Virus record (IMG/VR): IMGVR_UViG_3300027797_000001 | Coordinates: 1-64,000 of that record | Origin: a virus | Direction: 5' to 3' (one strand) | DNA length: 64,000 nucleotides | Shown: in pieces, positions 7,152 through 12,971 of the stretch | How the letters are laid out: every line of letters begins with the position of its first letter | How positions within the stretch are numbered: the stretch's first letter is position 1 | Position numbers and translations under genes: made by a program | Notes under the pieces: model-generated | Seen by the model: only the letters and a program-made list of their open reading frames with translations | The model's database searches: none | What the model was told of the DNA's origin: nothing

Positions 7152-7285
7152 TTGCTTACAGTTTTAGTTTCCACTTGCTTTGTCTGACCATAAGCGTCAC
7201 AGTGGTGACCGCTGGCACAACTAACAAAAGTTGCTAGTACACCAATAAATACAAACCATAATACTACAATTGCAATTGTTTTCAT
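7148..7285 (-). CDS. tiny lipoprotein with CDAYG motif
   Basis: This 45-residue reading frame begins MKTIAIVVLWFVFIGVLATF and continues VSCASGHHCDAYG. It has a signal peptide ending in a lipobox-like VSC, so the mature lipoprotein would be only about 25 residues. Its stop codon overlaps the next start (ATGA). A second tiny lipoprotein with the same CDAY signature is encoded at 11550-11666 on the other strand. Small proteins with C-x(n)-CDAYG are, as I recall, widespread in Bacteroidota and their phages without known function. Confidence 0.75.
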   Translation of the reverse strand: MKTIAIVVLWFVFIGVLATFVSCASGHHCDAYGQTKQVETKTVSK

Positions 7286-7296
7286 AATCATAAATT

Positions 7297-7641
7297 TTAA
7301 AAAGGTAAATCTAAATCAACAGGCTGGATATAATTTTCCATACCTAATACACTATCTAATAGTGCTTGTTTCTGACATGCAAGTTTATGCATCTTAGCAT
7401 TAACTTGATATATTTTGAGTTTTTCAAACCATATCATGTACTTTTCACTTCCTGTTTTATTCCAACCTACAACACCTTCTATTCTATAGAGGTATGGATT
7501 CTTTCTGCTATTGCAGTACATGACATTGAAATCATATTCTTTCCTGATTTCAGCAGCATCTTCAGGTGTAAGGTTCATGTTAAGTTTAATCAGAGTGTGA
7601 CTACCAAATGAATGGTAACCAAAAGGGACAGTTTTATTCAT
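7297..7641 (-). CDS. conserved hypothetical protein
   Basis: The 114-residue product is mixed alpha/beta. It has a His/Ser-rich start (NKTVPFGYHSFGSHTLIKL), a helix (TPEDAAEIRKEYDF) and a central strand pair with GVVGWNKTGSEKYMIWFEKL. A Lys/Leu-rich helix near the end is followed by PVDLDLPF. No catalytic pattern is evident. It is the first gene of the cluster 6378-7641 after a 344-base gene-poor stretch. Confidence 0.6.
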   Translation of the reverse strand: MNKTVPFGYHSFGSHTLIKLNMNLTPEDAAEIRKEYDFNVMYCNSRKNPYLYRIEGVVGWNKTGSEKYMIWFEKLKIYQVNAKMHKLACQKQALLDSVLGMENYIQPVDLDLPF

Positions 7642-7985
7642 AAGTTTATTTTTAAATTGTTAATCATAATATAAAATCATAGTCACCCAGTGACAAGAAT
7701 ATATAGCTAAAGTCAAATTCAAATACTAAGTCAAAGGCCTTCTCTTCTTCAAAGGCAAATACAAATACTAAGTCTCAATGTTAGCCAATTGCATATAATG
7801 CATAACCTGTCTAACGTGGGAGTTCTATCTCAGTTTTTATAGTTTGAAGAGAAGCGGTAATTATTAGTAATTTTAATTTTATAAGTGGTATCACCACAAA
7901 CTTTATTAAAAAAATTCTTGTCACTAGATATAAAGAGTAGAGGAATCAGCTTGTGCCTATCCCCTACTCACCTAGTATCAGTACA
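7642..7985. other. gene-poor leader/intergenic region with hairpins and a direct repeat
   Basis: No credible gene is seen. The stretch holds a direct repeat CAAATACTAAGTC (7720-7732 and 7762-7774, matching over about 19 bases with one change), a short hairpin GTGGT-ATC-ACCAC, and a longer hairpin with arms GAGTAG (7935-7940) and CTACTC (7964-7969). The last lies 17 bases after the stop of the 7986-8897 gene. This looks like the untranslated region between two transcripts. Confidence 0.5.
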
Positions 7986-8897
7986 CTATTTTTCAGGTGT
8001 CATGAACAAGTCAATAACTTTCTGAAATCTAGGATCAACATTGATTCTCAATGCTGCAGCAGCTTTAACATCCAACTCTCGTTGAGCATTAAATTCCATA
8101 GTAAGTCTAAGCAACTCACCCTTGTATGCATCCATAGCAAGTCTATATTCTCTGTTAAGAGTTTCTTCAAGACTTAAGAAAGCAGCAGCCATGTCTGCAT
8201 TCTCACGCTGGATCCGTGCATTCTCATCACTAACCAAGTTTTTAACCTTAGCTTTGAAATAGTTTACACGTTGTTCATACTGACGGTGTTGCTCAGCAAT
8301 ATCCTCATGGATTTCTAATAAATCCTGAGAATTATGATGCTTAGTAATCTTAACCGGAGTCTTCTTACCATCCTCTACATTGAACCATTCAATGCTAGGC
8401 ATGTTAGATAACTCTTTTCTAAGACTAGACAACTTACCATTCTTATGGATAAATTGACCCAAGTGAGCTGCCATAGCTTCTGCTTGCAAATATTCTGAGT
8501 ATTCTGCATCAGTAAGCTTAGACCATCCCCATGATTCATCCACAGTATGAATAACATCATAGTCAGGTGCATACTCTCTCTGTGGTTCCACAAGATGAGA
8601 GAAATCAGGACGTGTGTTCTGTATTCTCTCTATCTCAGCATCTTTACCCTTGATAGCTTCCATAAGGAATGCTTGGCAAGCATGGAGATCACCCTTGAAC
8701 TTTAATTTCTCAAGGATATTATCCGGAATCACAGATGGCTCTTGCATCACATAAGACTGCTTGTCTATAACAATAGATTTACTGCAGTTGTTGTAAGATT
8801 CCAACTCACGCTGAATCTCTAAAGCATTTTGATTGCACAAGTTACTAATTGATTGTGCTTGGGACATGCTTAAACCCTTGGTAGATAAATTTCTCAT
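7986..8897 (-). CDS. coiled-coil-rich phage protein of unknown function
   Basis: The 303-residue product is mostly helical. It has a Gln/Ser-rich N terminus (SMSQAQSISNLCNQNALEI), helical segments such as HACQAFLMEAIKGKDAEIERI, a central DVIHTVDESWGWSKLTDAEY, and a long C-terminal coiled coil (about residues 195-280). G+C is a little higher than in neighbouring genes. Its leader carries the TATTTATTAAC motif 17 bases before ATG, and it stands alone in its transcript. I know similar proteins only as uncharacterised in Bacteroidota phages. Confidence 0.75.
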   Translation of the reverse strand: MRNLSTKGLSMSQAQSISNLCNQNALEIQRELESYNNCSKSIVIDKQSYVMQEPSVIPDNILEKLKFKGDLHACQAFLMEAIKGKDAEIERIQNTRPDFSHLVEPQREYAPDYDVIHTVDESWGWSKLTDAEYSEYLQAEAMAAHLGQFIHKNGKLSSLRKELSNMPSIEWFNVEDGKKTPVKITKHHNSQDLLEIHEDIAEQHRQYEQRVNYFKAKVKNLVSDENARIQRENADMAAAFLSLEETLNREYRLAMDAYKGELLRLTMEFNAQRELDVKAAAALRINVDPRFQKVIDLFMTPEK

Positions 8898-8914
8898 TGT
8901 TTTTGTTTTTGAGA

Positions 8915-8925
8915 GTTAATAAATA
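8915..8925 (-). promoter_or_regulatory. leader motif TATTTATTAAC upstream of 7986-8897
   Basis: An exact copy of the 11-mer found upstream of the genes starting at 5825 and 6605, ending 17 bases before this ATG. The gene-proximal position is shared with the other copies. Confidence 0.5.
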
Positions 8926-8949
8926 AATTGATTTTTAAGTTGATAAAGT

Positions 8950-8976
8950 GAGTAGTTTAATATCATACTCAGGATA
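8950..8976 (-). repeat. 27-base structured repeat, copy 1
   Basis: It begins GAGTAGTTTAATATCA and ends TACTCAGGATA in plus orientation, identical to 10090-10116 and differing at 4 positions from 9862-9888. GAGTA and TACTC can pair. It begins 16 bases after the stop of the 8992-9411 gene in the direction of transcription. Confidence 0.7.
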
Positions 8977-8991
8977 AATTTACTTGGAATA

Positions 8992-9411
8992 TTATCTATC
9001 TTCTTCAGTAAATCCTGCTGAATCAGTTTCAGGTCCATTATCAATGATAGCTTCATTAATAATTTTACCATCAACTAATCTAGAGATAGAACAAAATTCT
9101 ACATCATCATTATTTGATAAATGTTGTAGTAATTCTGCATATTCAGATTCTGTTTCTAATGAACCACATTGAGTAACAGTAGTATGGTATAATTTTAATT
9201 TATAAGCACCATAAGGATTTTTGATTTCAGATATTTCCCAATCTTGTTGTGTTAACTCAGATAATTTCTTGTCTCTGTTAACAATAGTAGCTGAATAATG
9301 ATAACCACAATTACTGCAGTTAATATATTCTTCACCTGTCTTGTAATAGAAGTCACTATATGCTTCTTGTTTGCAGTTAGGACATTCAATGTAATCAATT
9401 ACGCTTGCCAT
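8992..9411 (-). CDS. zinc-ribbon protein of unknown function
   Basis: The 139-residue protein has an N-terminal zinc ribbon (IECPNCKQEAYSDFYYKTG, then YINCSNCGYHYSAT), two CxxC pairs that should bind one zinc ion. The rest is beta-rich with an acidic C terminus (NGPETDSAGFTEEDR). Such proteins bind nucleic acid or protein partners. The leader is AT-rich with repeated TTTTAGTTTAAG-type segments. Between its stop and the next gene sits copy 1 of the 27-base repeat. Confidence 0.7.
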   Translation of the reverse strand: MASVIDYIECPNCKQEAYSDFYYKTGEEYINCSNCGYHYSATIVNRDKKLSELTQQDWEISEIKNPYGAYKLKLYHTTVTQCGSLETESEYAELLQHLSNNDDVEFCSISRLVDGKIINEAIIDNGPETDSAGFTEEDR

Positions 9412-9861
9412 AATTTTAGTTTTAAGTTTAGTTTTAAGTTGATTAATAAAGTTTCTATAAGTTGTTTACCCCTCTGCACTCAGTTATAATATCCAATTAC
9501 ATCAATTAGTAATACTCAAAAGTATTATCTATATCAGATTTCTGGCTTATTACAACTGTCTAGCCTTGGGAAGTAGAAATGGTACATTACAAAGGCTTTA
9601 GACTAGTTAGGTCTCACTTACTTACCTTATTTCGAGGTAGCCTTATAAGCAAAGTTGTACTGTCCCCGTTACAGTTCTTTTGCAAGAGAACTGACAAGAT
9701 GACTATTCTTGTAGGAGCTTGGGCAACACGTATTTTAATTTGTACTCTCACAAGGTTGCAATCCTTGGTCATCGGTTTGTATTATCAGGAATCTAAACCC
9801 AATACCTAAGTATTATTAGTTTATCTATCTGTCTGTACCTGCTTGGATGAGAGTATATAAA
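9412..9861. other. gene-poor region with hairpins
   Basis: This holds a perfect hairpin TAATACT-CAAA-AGTATTA (9510-9527) and a second stem-loop with arms GTCTAGCCTT and AAGGCT..AGAC (9558-9603, two-base bulge). There is one weak leftward reading frame (listed separately, 9614-9772) and a rightward frame over the same bases that I reject. The hairpins on an otherwise empty stretch suggest a structured RNA or processing sites, but no known RNA family is recognised. Confidence 0.45.
9614..9772 (-). CDS. possible 52-residue protein (doubtful)
   Basis: A reading frame from ATG at 9772 to TGA at 9614 encodes a basic peptide starting MTKDCNLVRVQIKIRVAQAP. It is in the same direction as its neighbours, but it has mixed codon use (CGT, CTC, GGG) unlike the AT-rich phage genes, and lacks the TATTTATTAAC leader. 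It could equally be part of a structured RNA. Confidence 0.25.
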   Translation of the reverse strand: MTKDCNLVRVQIKIRVAQAPTRIVILSVLLQKNCNGDSTTLLIRLPRNKVSK

Positions 9862-9888
9862 GAGCAGTTTTATATCATGCTTAGGATA
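9862..9888 (-). repeat. 27-base structured repeat, copy 2
   Basis: This differs from copies 1 and 3 at four positions. Two of the changes fall in the proposed stem: GAGTA/TACTC becomes GAGCA/TGCTT, which keeps pairing (T-A to C-G, and G-C to G-T). It begins 6 bases after the stop of the 45-residue gene at 9894. Confidence 0.6.
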
Positions 9889-9893
9889 GTTGG

Positions 9894-10031
9894 TTATCCC
9901 AACTGCTCAACAGCAATCGGGATGCCTTGCTTGTCTAATACTCTTTTAACAGTTTTACCATTAGAGTATTTAACATACTGTACAAGGTGTAAGTTACCTT
10001 GAAACATCTGAATCATAGTTTTAAAAATCAT
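9894..10031 (-). CDS. small basic protein, 45 residues
   Basis: A reading frame from ATG at 10031 to TAA at 9894 encodes MIFKTMIQMFQGNLHLVQYV, then KYSNGKTVKRVLDKQGIPIAVEQLG. An in-frame ATG at 10016 is an alternative start. It is supported by the leader motif (ATTAATAAATA read on the plus strand at 10049-10059), by its direction, and by natural-looking amino-acid composition. The sequence resembles a short two-strand plus helix peptide. No family known. Confidence 0.5.
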   Translation of the reverse strand: MIFKTMIQMFQGNLHLVQYVKYSNGKTVKRVLDKQGIPIAVEQLG

Positions 10032-10089
10032 AGTAAATAGATTTAAGAATTAATAAATAAGTATATGATGAGTTGTTATTTTAAAACAA

Positions 10090-10116
10090 GAGTAGTTTAA
10101 TATCATACTCAGGATA
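10090..10116 (-). repeat. 27-base structured repeat, copy 3
   Basis: Identical over all 27 bases to 8950-8976. Here no recognised gene ends just upstream in the direction of transcription; the 10117-10231 stretch contains only hairpin-forming, non-coding sequence. The element therefore need not be tied to a stop codon. Confidence 0.65.
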
Positions 10117-10231
10117 TGTAGCCATGCCTACCTGTTATACATGGAAGCAGAAATCTTACTGCATATCTGATTCGGTTTCCGTATGTGGTCAATCAGCTAA
10201 CCATAGGACATTAGTCCCGTAAATAAATAGA

Positions 10232-10402
10232 CTACCCTGCAAGAGAGTAGTCTTGTTCCATAACTACCACTAATCCAACTGCCGGATGGTGGTATCTATA
10301 CACTTCCCGGAATCCCTCTTTAGTCTTTTCTTCTACAAGAGAACATAGAGGTTTATCTATAGAGAGACAATAGTCTTCTGTAAGGGTAATAGTATCTAAC
10401 AT
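10232..10402 (-). CDS. small acidic protein, 56 residues
   Basis: A reading frame from ATG at 10402 to TAG at 10232 encodes MLDTITLTEDYCLSIDKPLC, then SLVEEKTKEGFREVYRYHHP and AVGLVVVMEQDYSLAG. The composition is protein-like, the leader contains TATTTATTAAG at 10424-10434, and a hairpin (AGACTAC/GTAGTCT) overlaps the stop. It may be a real early gene. Nothing similar is recognised. Confidence 0.5.
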   Translation of the reverse strand: MLDTITLTEDYCLSIDKPLCSLVEEKTKEGFREVYRYHHPAVGLVVVMEQDYSLAG

Positions 10403-10560
10403 ATATATAGTTTTAGTTGGTTACTTAATAAATAGTTAGCTATATATATTTTTTATTTAATATAAATATTAAATCTAAATAATACATAGTAACTATAGTA
10501 GATAGATAGAAGAGGTGTTTAATTATCAGTTAGTTACATACACTTAATTAAACTAAAGTA

Positions 10561-10572
10561 TACGCGCGCGTA
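10561..10572. repeat. 12-bp perfect palindrome TACGCGCGCGTA
   Basis: Alternating C and G in an AT-rich surrounding, perfectly self-complementary. Possible operator or protein-binding site within the long leader of the 10232-10402 gene. Confidence 0.6.
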
Positions 10573-10679
10573 GATAGTTATCACAGGAAAAAATATAAAA
10601 ATATAGTCTTTCAAGTGTCAATAACTATTAACTATTAACTAATTCACATAATCCTATGACCCAACCGCACTCTTATCTT

Positions 10680-10697
10680 TTTTAAATTTAGGGTTAG
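10680..10697. repeat. 18-base direct repeat, left copy
   Basis: TTTTAAATTTAGGGTTAG is found here and at 11238-11255, with weaker similarity extending on both sides (TTATC before, ATGG about 7 bases after). The two copies flank the high-G+C gene at 10760-11203 at a distance of 558 bases. Confidence 0.75.
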
Positions 10698-10712
10698 AAA
10701 AAAATGGGAGAA

Positions 10713-10744
10713 AGAAAAAAAAGAGAGAGTCATAAACTCTCTCT
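10713..10744 (-). terminator. intrinsic terminator, leftward
   Basis: AGAGAGAGT (10722-10730) and ACTCTCTCT (10736-10744) form a perfect 9-bp stem with a 5-base loop, followed on the minus strand by eight or more T residues. It ends the transcript of the 10760-11203 gene. Confidence 0.85.
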
Positions 10745-10759
10745 TATTTTTTGCTATTC

Positions 10760-11203
10760 TTAAGAACCTACTGGATTCTTAAGATTAGCCTTTGCTTTTG
10801 GTGCAGACTCCTGTGGAGTCTCAGCATCAAATGCAGATGCCGCGGCAGAGGAAATGCCACTGCCCATTAGTTGACGAGCCTGTAGCTCCGCTACCTTGTC
10901 AGCTAATCTGGCAGAGCCTTTGCTCTCCGCAGTTTCAATAGATCCTGCAGCAGCAGTGATCTCATTGAAATCTACAAAATAACCAATACCATCGGTGAAG
11001 GTTATATTGTAGAGCCTTCCTTGGTCAAGCGGGCAAACCGCGAAGATTAAGGAAGTAGTGCCATCATCAGCAAAGCGGTGATTGGCACCTTGATAAGTTT
11101 TATACTTATCAAGTTCGGCAGGTGCACCGGTAACGGTAAACCTGGCACGGATCTTACCAGTAGCCTTGCTACGGTAAGAGTTAAGAAATTTTGCTTGTAG
11201 CAT
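10760..11203 (-). CDS. unknown protein with unusually high G+C, likely acquired
   Basis: The 147-residue product has a beta-rich N-terminal domain (AKFLNSYRSKATGKIRARFT; GTTSLIFAVCPLDQGRLYNI; TDGIGYFVDF) and a low-complexity Ala/Glu/Lys helical tail (residues 90-147, with SISSAAA-like and ESAPKAKANLKNP segments). The shape of a beta domain plus flexible tail recalls OB-fold or single-strand-binding proteins, but I see no family match. G+C reaches about half in places, against about a third in neighbours. It is flanked by an 18-base direct repeat and has its own terminator, which suggests a cassette or moron gene. It is the first leftward gene from the divergence region and so probably expressed very early. 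Confidence 0.75.
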   Translation of the reverse strand: MLQAKFLNSYRSKATGKIRARFTVTGAPAELDKYKTYQGANHRFADDGTTSLIFAVCPLDQGRLYNITFTDGIGYFVDFNEITAAAGSIETAESKGSARLADKVAELQARQLMGSGISSAAASAFDAETPQESAPKAKANLKNPVGS

Positions 11204-11237
11204 AATTTTTTAATTTAAAAGGTTAATATTATTATCC

Positions 11238-11255
11238 TTTTAAATTTAGGGTTAG
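11238..11255. repeat. 18-base direct repeat, right copy
   Basis: TTTTAAATTTAGGGTTAG, identical to 10680-10697. On the minus strand it lies 35-52 bases upstream of the ATG of the 10760-11203 gene, a position that would also fit a promoter element. Confidence 0.75.
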
Positions 11256-11349
11256 CAGAAGATGGAGAGTGCAGAGGCAATGACAAAGCTTTTTTCCCTA
11301 GAAAAAAATTTGTCTGAGCCTGTTAGAAGAAGGACACGTGCTGTGGAAA

Positions 11350-11398
11350 GACAAGGGGGGTCCCCCTCCTTGGCTTGGCCCGGGGGGTGTCTGCATAG
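11350..11398. other. G+C-rich segment with potential secondary structure
   Basis: The segment contains GACAAGGGGGGTCCCCC followed shortly by CCCGGGGGGTGTC. The outer GACA/TGTC and the C and G tracts can pair in several ways. It is a sharp G+C peak in an AT-rich, non-coding setting between the divergent blocks. It could be part of an origin, a transcription barrier or a packaging-related structure. Confidence 0.5.
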
Positions 11399-11440
11399 GG
11401 GATCCATCACATCCTCTAAAATAAAATAATTTTATCCCCG

Positions 11441-11471
11441 TTTGGAATTTAAAAATTTAATTTTATATTTG
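11441..11471 (+). promoter_or_regulatory. Bacteroidota-type promoter (TTTG-N19-TATATTTG)
   Basis: TTTG at 11441-11444 and TATATTTG at 11464-11471 with a 19-base spacer match the Bacteroidota housekeeping consensus TTTG-N19..21-TAnnTTTG. Transcription should begin about 11477-11479 and drive the rightward accessory operon from 11550. This implies use of the host RNA polymerase. Confidence 0.75.
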
Positions 11472-11549
11472 TCATGTTATTTTAAGGGTTAATAAATAGC
11501 ACAAAGGTCTGGAGTTGAAAGCCCAGGCCTTTGTTATTACATTTGTCTT

Positions 11550-11666
11550 ATGGAAAAATGGAAACTATTCTTCCTATATGTAATTAGTATATGTATAGGG
11601 TTTGCTATTGTGTCTGGGTGTAAGTCTTCCCAGAAATGTGATGCCTATAGTAAGTGTGCTAAATAA
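11550..11666 (+). CDS. tiny lipoprotein with CDAY motif
   Basis: The 38-residue reading frame starts MEKWKLFFLYVISICIGFAI and continues VSGCKSSQKCDAYSKCAK. A signal peptide ends in VSGC, a good lipobox, so the mature lipoprotein would have only about 15 residues. It shares the C-(x)5-CDAY arrangement with the leftward protein at 7148-7285, where the second Cys is also followed by DAY. It is the first gene after the rightward promoter at 11441. Confidence 0.7.
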   Translation: MEKWKLFFLYVISICIGFAIVSGCKSSQKCDAYSKCAK

Positions 11667-11681
11667 TTTGTATATTAGTAT

Positions 11682-12128
11682 ATGAAGAAGATAGACATGG
11701 GCAAGTATGTCCTGCTTATTGGTAATGATGCTACTGAGATATTTGACTATTACAGGGTCCCGGAAATGCATGGTCTAAATAGAGCGGATGCTCAAGCTGA
11801 AGAAGTAGACAAGACTAAGGGCAATGGAGTTTACATATATGGGCTTACTAACTATGATCCCGCTGATAAGAAGTTAACAGGTAAAGCTCCAAACAAACCA
11901 TTCTTGTTTTTGAACATGGGTACTTTCAAGAAGTATAATCCTACAGAGAAAGCAACAGCTGTTATGCATGAAACTATGCACATGAGTATTTTACTAAACA
12001 ACTGGAATATCAAAGACAAGGAAGAAGAGGCTATTCAGTTTGCCGAAGATGAAGCAAATAAAATTATAGAGAAACTAAAGACTACCAAGGTGGAAGCACC
12101 TAAGAAAAACTTCTTCTCAAGAAAATAA
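11682..12128 (+). CDS. HETMH metallopeptidase-like protein
   Basis: The 148-residue protein contains HETMHM (residues 98-103), the HExxH zinc motif, in a helix beginning EKATAVMHETMHMSIL. A downstream acidic helix (EEEAIQFAEDEANKII) could supply the third ligand. The front half carries hydrophobic strands (YVLLIGNDATEIF; KPFLFLNMGTF) and the end is Lys-rich. No signal peptide is seen, so it acts in the cytoplasm. It is a small zinc-protease-like protein. Its last base is shared with the next start, so translation is coupled. Activity is not proven. Confidence 0.7.
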   Translation: MKKIDMGKYVLLIGNDATEIFDYYRVPEMHGLNRADAQAEEVDKTKGNGVYIYGLTNYDPADKKLTGKAPNKPFLFLNMGTFKKYNPTEKATAVMHETMHMSILLNNWNIKDKEEEAIQFAEDEANKIIEKLKTTKVEAPKKNFFSRK

Positions 12129-12760
12129 TGGCATATATTGAACACAACTTTTTTCCTCTTAAGGTATTTGTTAGGAATGAGTACATGTACCAACATACTA
12201 AAGGTCATGGAGAATTTACCCCGGGGGTCATTATATCTGTAAGATGTCTACCGGGACAAGCTGCATTGTTCCAGGTATTGTTAGAGAATGGCGTGCTACG
12301 AGATAAGTTACCATCACATGCCCTACTGACAGAGCCAAAGCTACCAGAGATTGATTTGCCATTTCACTTCTTACAGATATGGAATTGTTTCTCATATAAT
12401 TTCACTTTGATACAACTGAACTATTTAAAAGATGCTCCAGTAGAAGTATACATGAAAGACCATGAGTTCTATCCAGGTAAATACTATGCCACAATAAACT
12501 GGGGATCTAATGATATAAATACAGATATCACACTTTCAGAAGATCCAATGGAACATAAGTCACATCATATTATTCTTCTTGATAATGGGCAGATAGCTTT
12601 ACAACCAAACAATAGAATCAAATGGTCAGAGCCTAGCTTTGTTACTAAGCCTTTTCCTGAGAGACCAGATTATTTGGTGAACAAAGATTATTATAATTGC
12701 GAGGGGTTTGATAAGTGGCATACAGAAGATTCAGAAAGAATGTTTTATGATAACGAATAA
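12128..12760 (+). CDS. conserved phage protein of unknown function
   Basis: The 210-residue protein is rich in aromatic residues and Pro. The N-terminal half (VFVRNEYMYQHTKGHGEFTP) resembles a small beta barrel, and the second half includes WNCFSYNFTLIQLNYL and a long polar C terminus. It is unusual for its regular W/F/Y spacing and many His. I remember similar proteins in Bacteroidota phages, all uncharacterised. It overlaps the peptidase-like gene by one base (TAATG), suggesting linked roles. Confidence 0.7.
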   Translation: MAYIEHNFFPLKVFVRNEYMYQHTKGHGEFTPGVIISVRCLPGQAALFQVLLENGVLRDKLPSHALLTEPKLPEIDLPFHFLQIWNCFSYNFTLIQLNYLKDAPVEVYMKDHEFYPGKYYATINWGSNDINTDITLSEDPMEHKSHHIILLDNGQIALQPNNRIKWSEPSFVTKPFPERPDYLVNKDYYNCEGFDKWHTEDSERMFYDNE

Positions 12761-12780
12761 TTGAGTATATTATATAGTAC
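12760..12780 (+). promoter_or_regulatory. promoter-like motif, weaker copy
   Basis: ATTGAGTATATTATATAGTAC resembles the ATTTTTANTATATTA motif found at 14111, 35730, 42814 and 59681, matching best over AGTATATTA. It starts 36 bases before the ATG of the 45-residue basic protein gene. Confidence 0.4.
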
Positions 12781-12795
12781 TTAATAATTTATATC

Positions 12796-12933
12796 ATGGC
12801 AAAAATAAAAGAAATATCAACTAAGATTGAAAGTCCAAAAGTATCCCGTCCAGGTGTACATGCTAAATCTAAAACTAGTAATCTAAAGTCTAGCAAAAAC
12901 TATAAAAAGTTATATAGAGGACAAGGTAAATAA
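12796..12933 (+). CDS. small basic phage protein, 45 residues
   Basis: The product begins MAKIKEISTKIESPKVSRPG and ends VHAKSKTSNLKSSKNYKKLY, then RGQGK. It is Lys/Ser/Asn-rich and strongly basic, without hydrophobic core, so probably disordered and nucleic-acid-binding. The pattern K-S-S-K-N-Y-K-K-x-x-R-G-Q-G is one I recall as common in crAss-like phages. It has its own promoter-like upstream sequence. Confidence 0.75.
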   Translation: MAKIKEISTKIESPKVSRPGVHAKSKTSNLKSSKNYKKLYRGQGK

Positions 12934-12971
12934 ATTTTGTTTATATTTGTCTATAATTAAAAATCAATACA

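Larger units (their letters stand above)
10403..10759. other. AT-rich non-coding region with a CG palindrome
   Basis: No gene is seen. It contains the perfect 12-bp palindrome TACGCGCGCGTA (10561-10572), remarkable in such AT-rich DNA. It also has a possible sigma70-like TTGACA/TTATAT pair facing left (10593-10621, 17-base spacer), tandem TTAACTA units near 10625-10645, one copy of an 18-base repeat (10680-10697), and the terminator at 10713-10744. It resembles a regulatory or origin-type region. Confidence 0.5.
11204..11549. other. divergent intergenic region
   Basis: No gene is seen. From left to right it contains the leader of the 10760-11203 gene with the right copy of the 18-base repeat, a G+C-rich structured segment (about 11325-11410), and a rightward Bacteroidota-type promoter (11441-11471). 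It separates the leftward from the rightward genes and is the natural place for early promoters, an origin or a packaging-related site. Confidence 0.7.

Noticed and set aside
9579-9809. Rightward 76-residue reading frame
   Set aside because: It runs against the direction of all surrounding genes, has mixed codon use, no leader motif, and lies over hairpin-forming sequence.
11488-11498. GTTAATAAATA as a further copy of the leader motif
   Set aside because: It is in the opposite orientation relative to its gene compared with the left-block copies, so it may be chance in AT-rich DNA. The same applies to 37454-37464.
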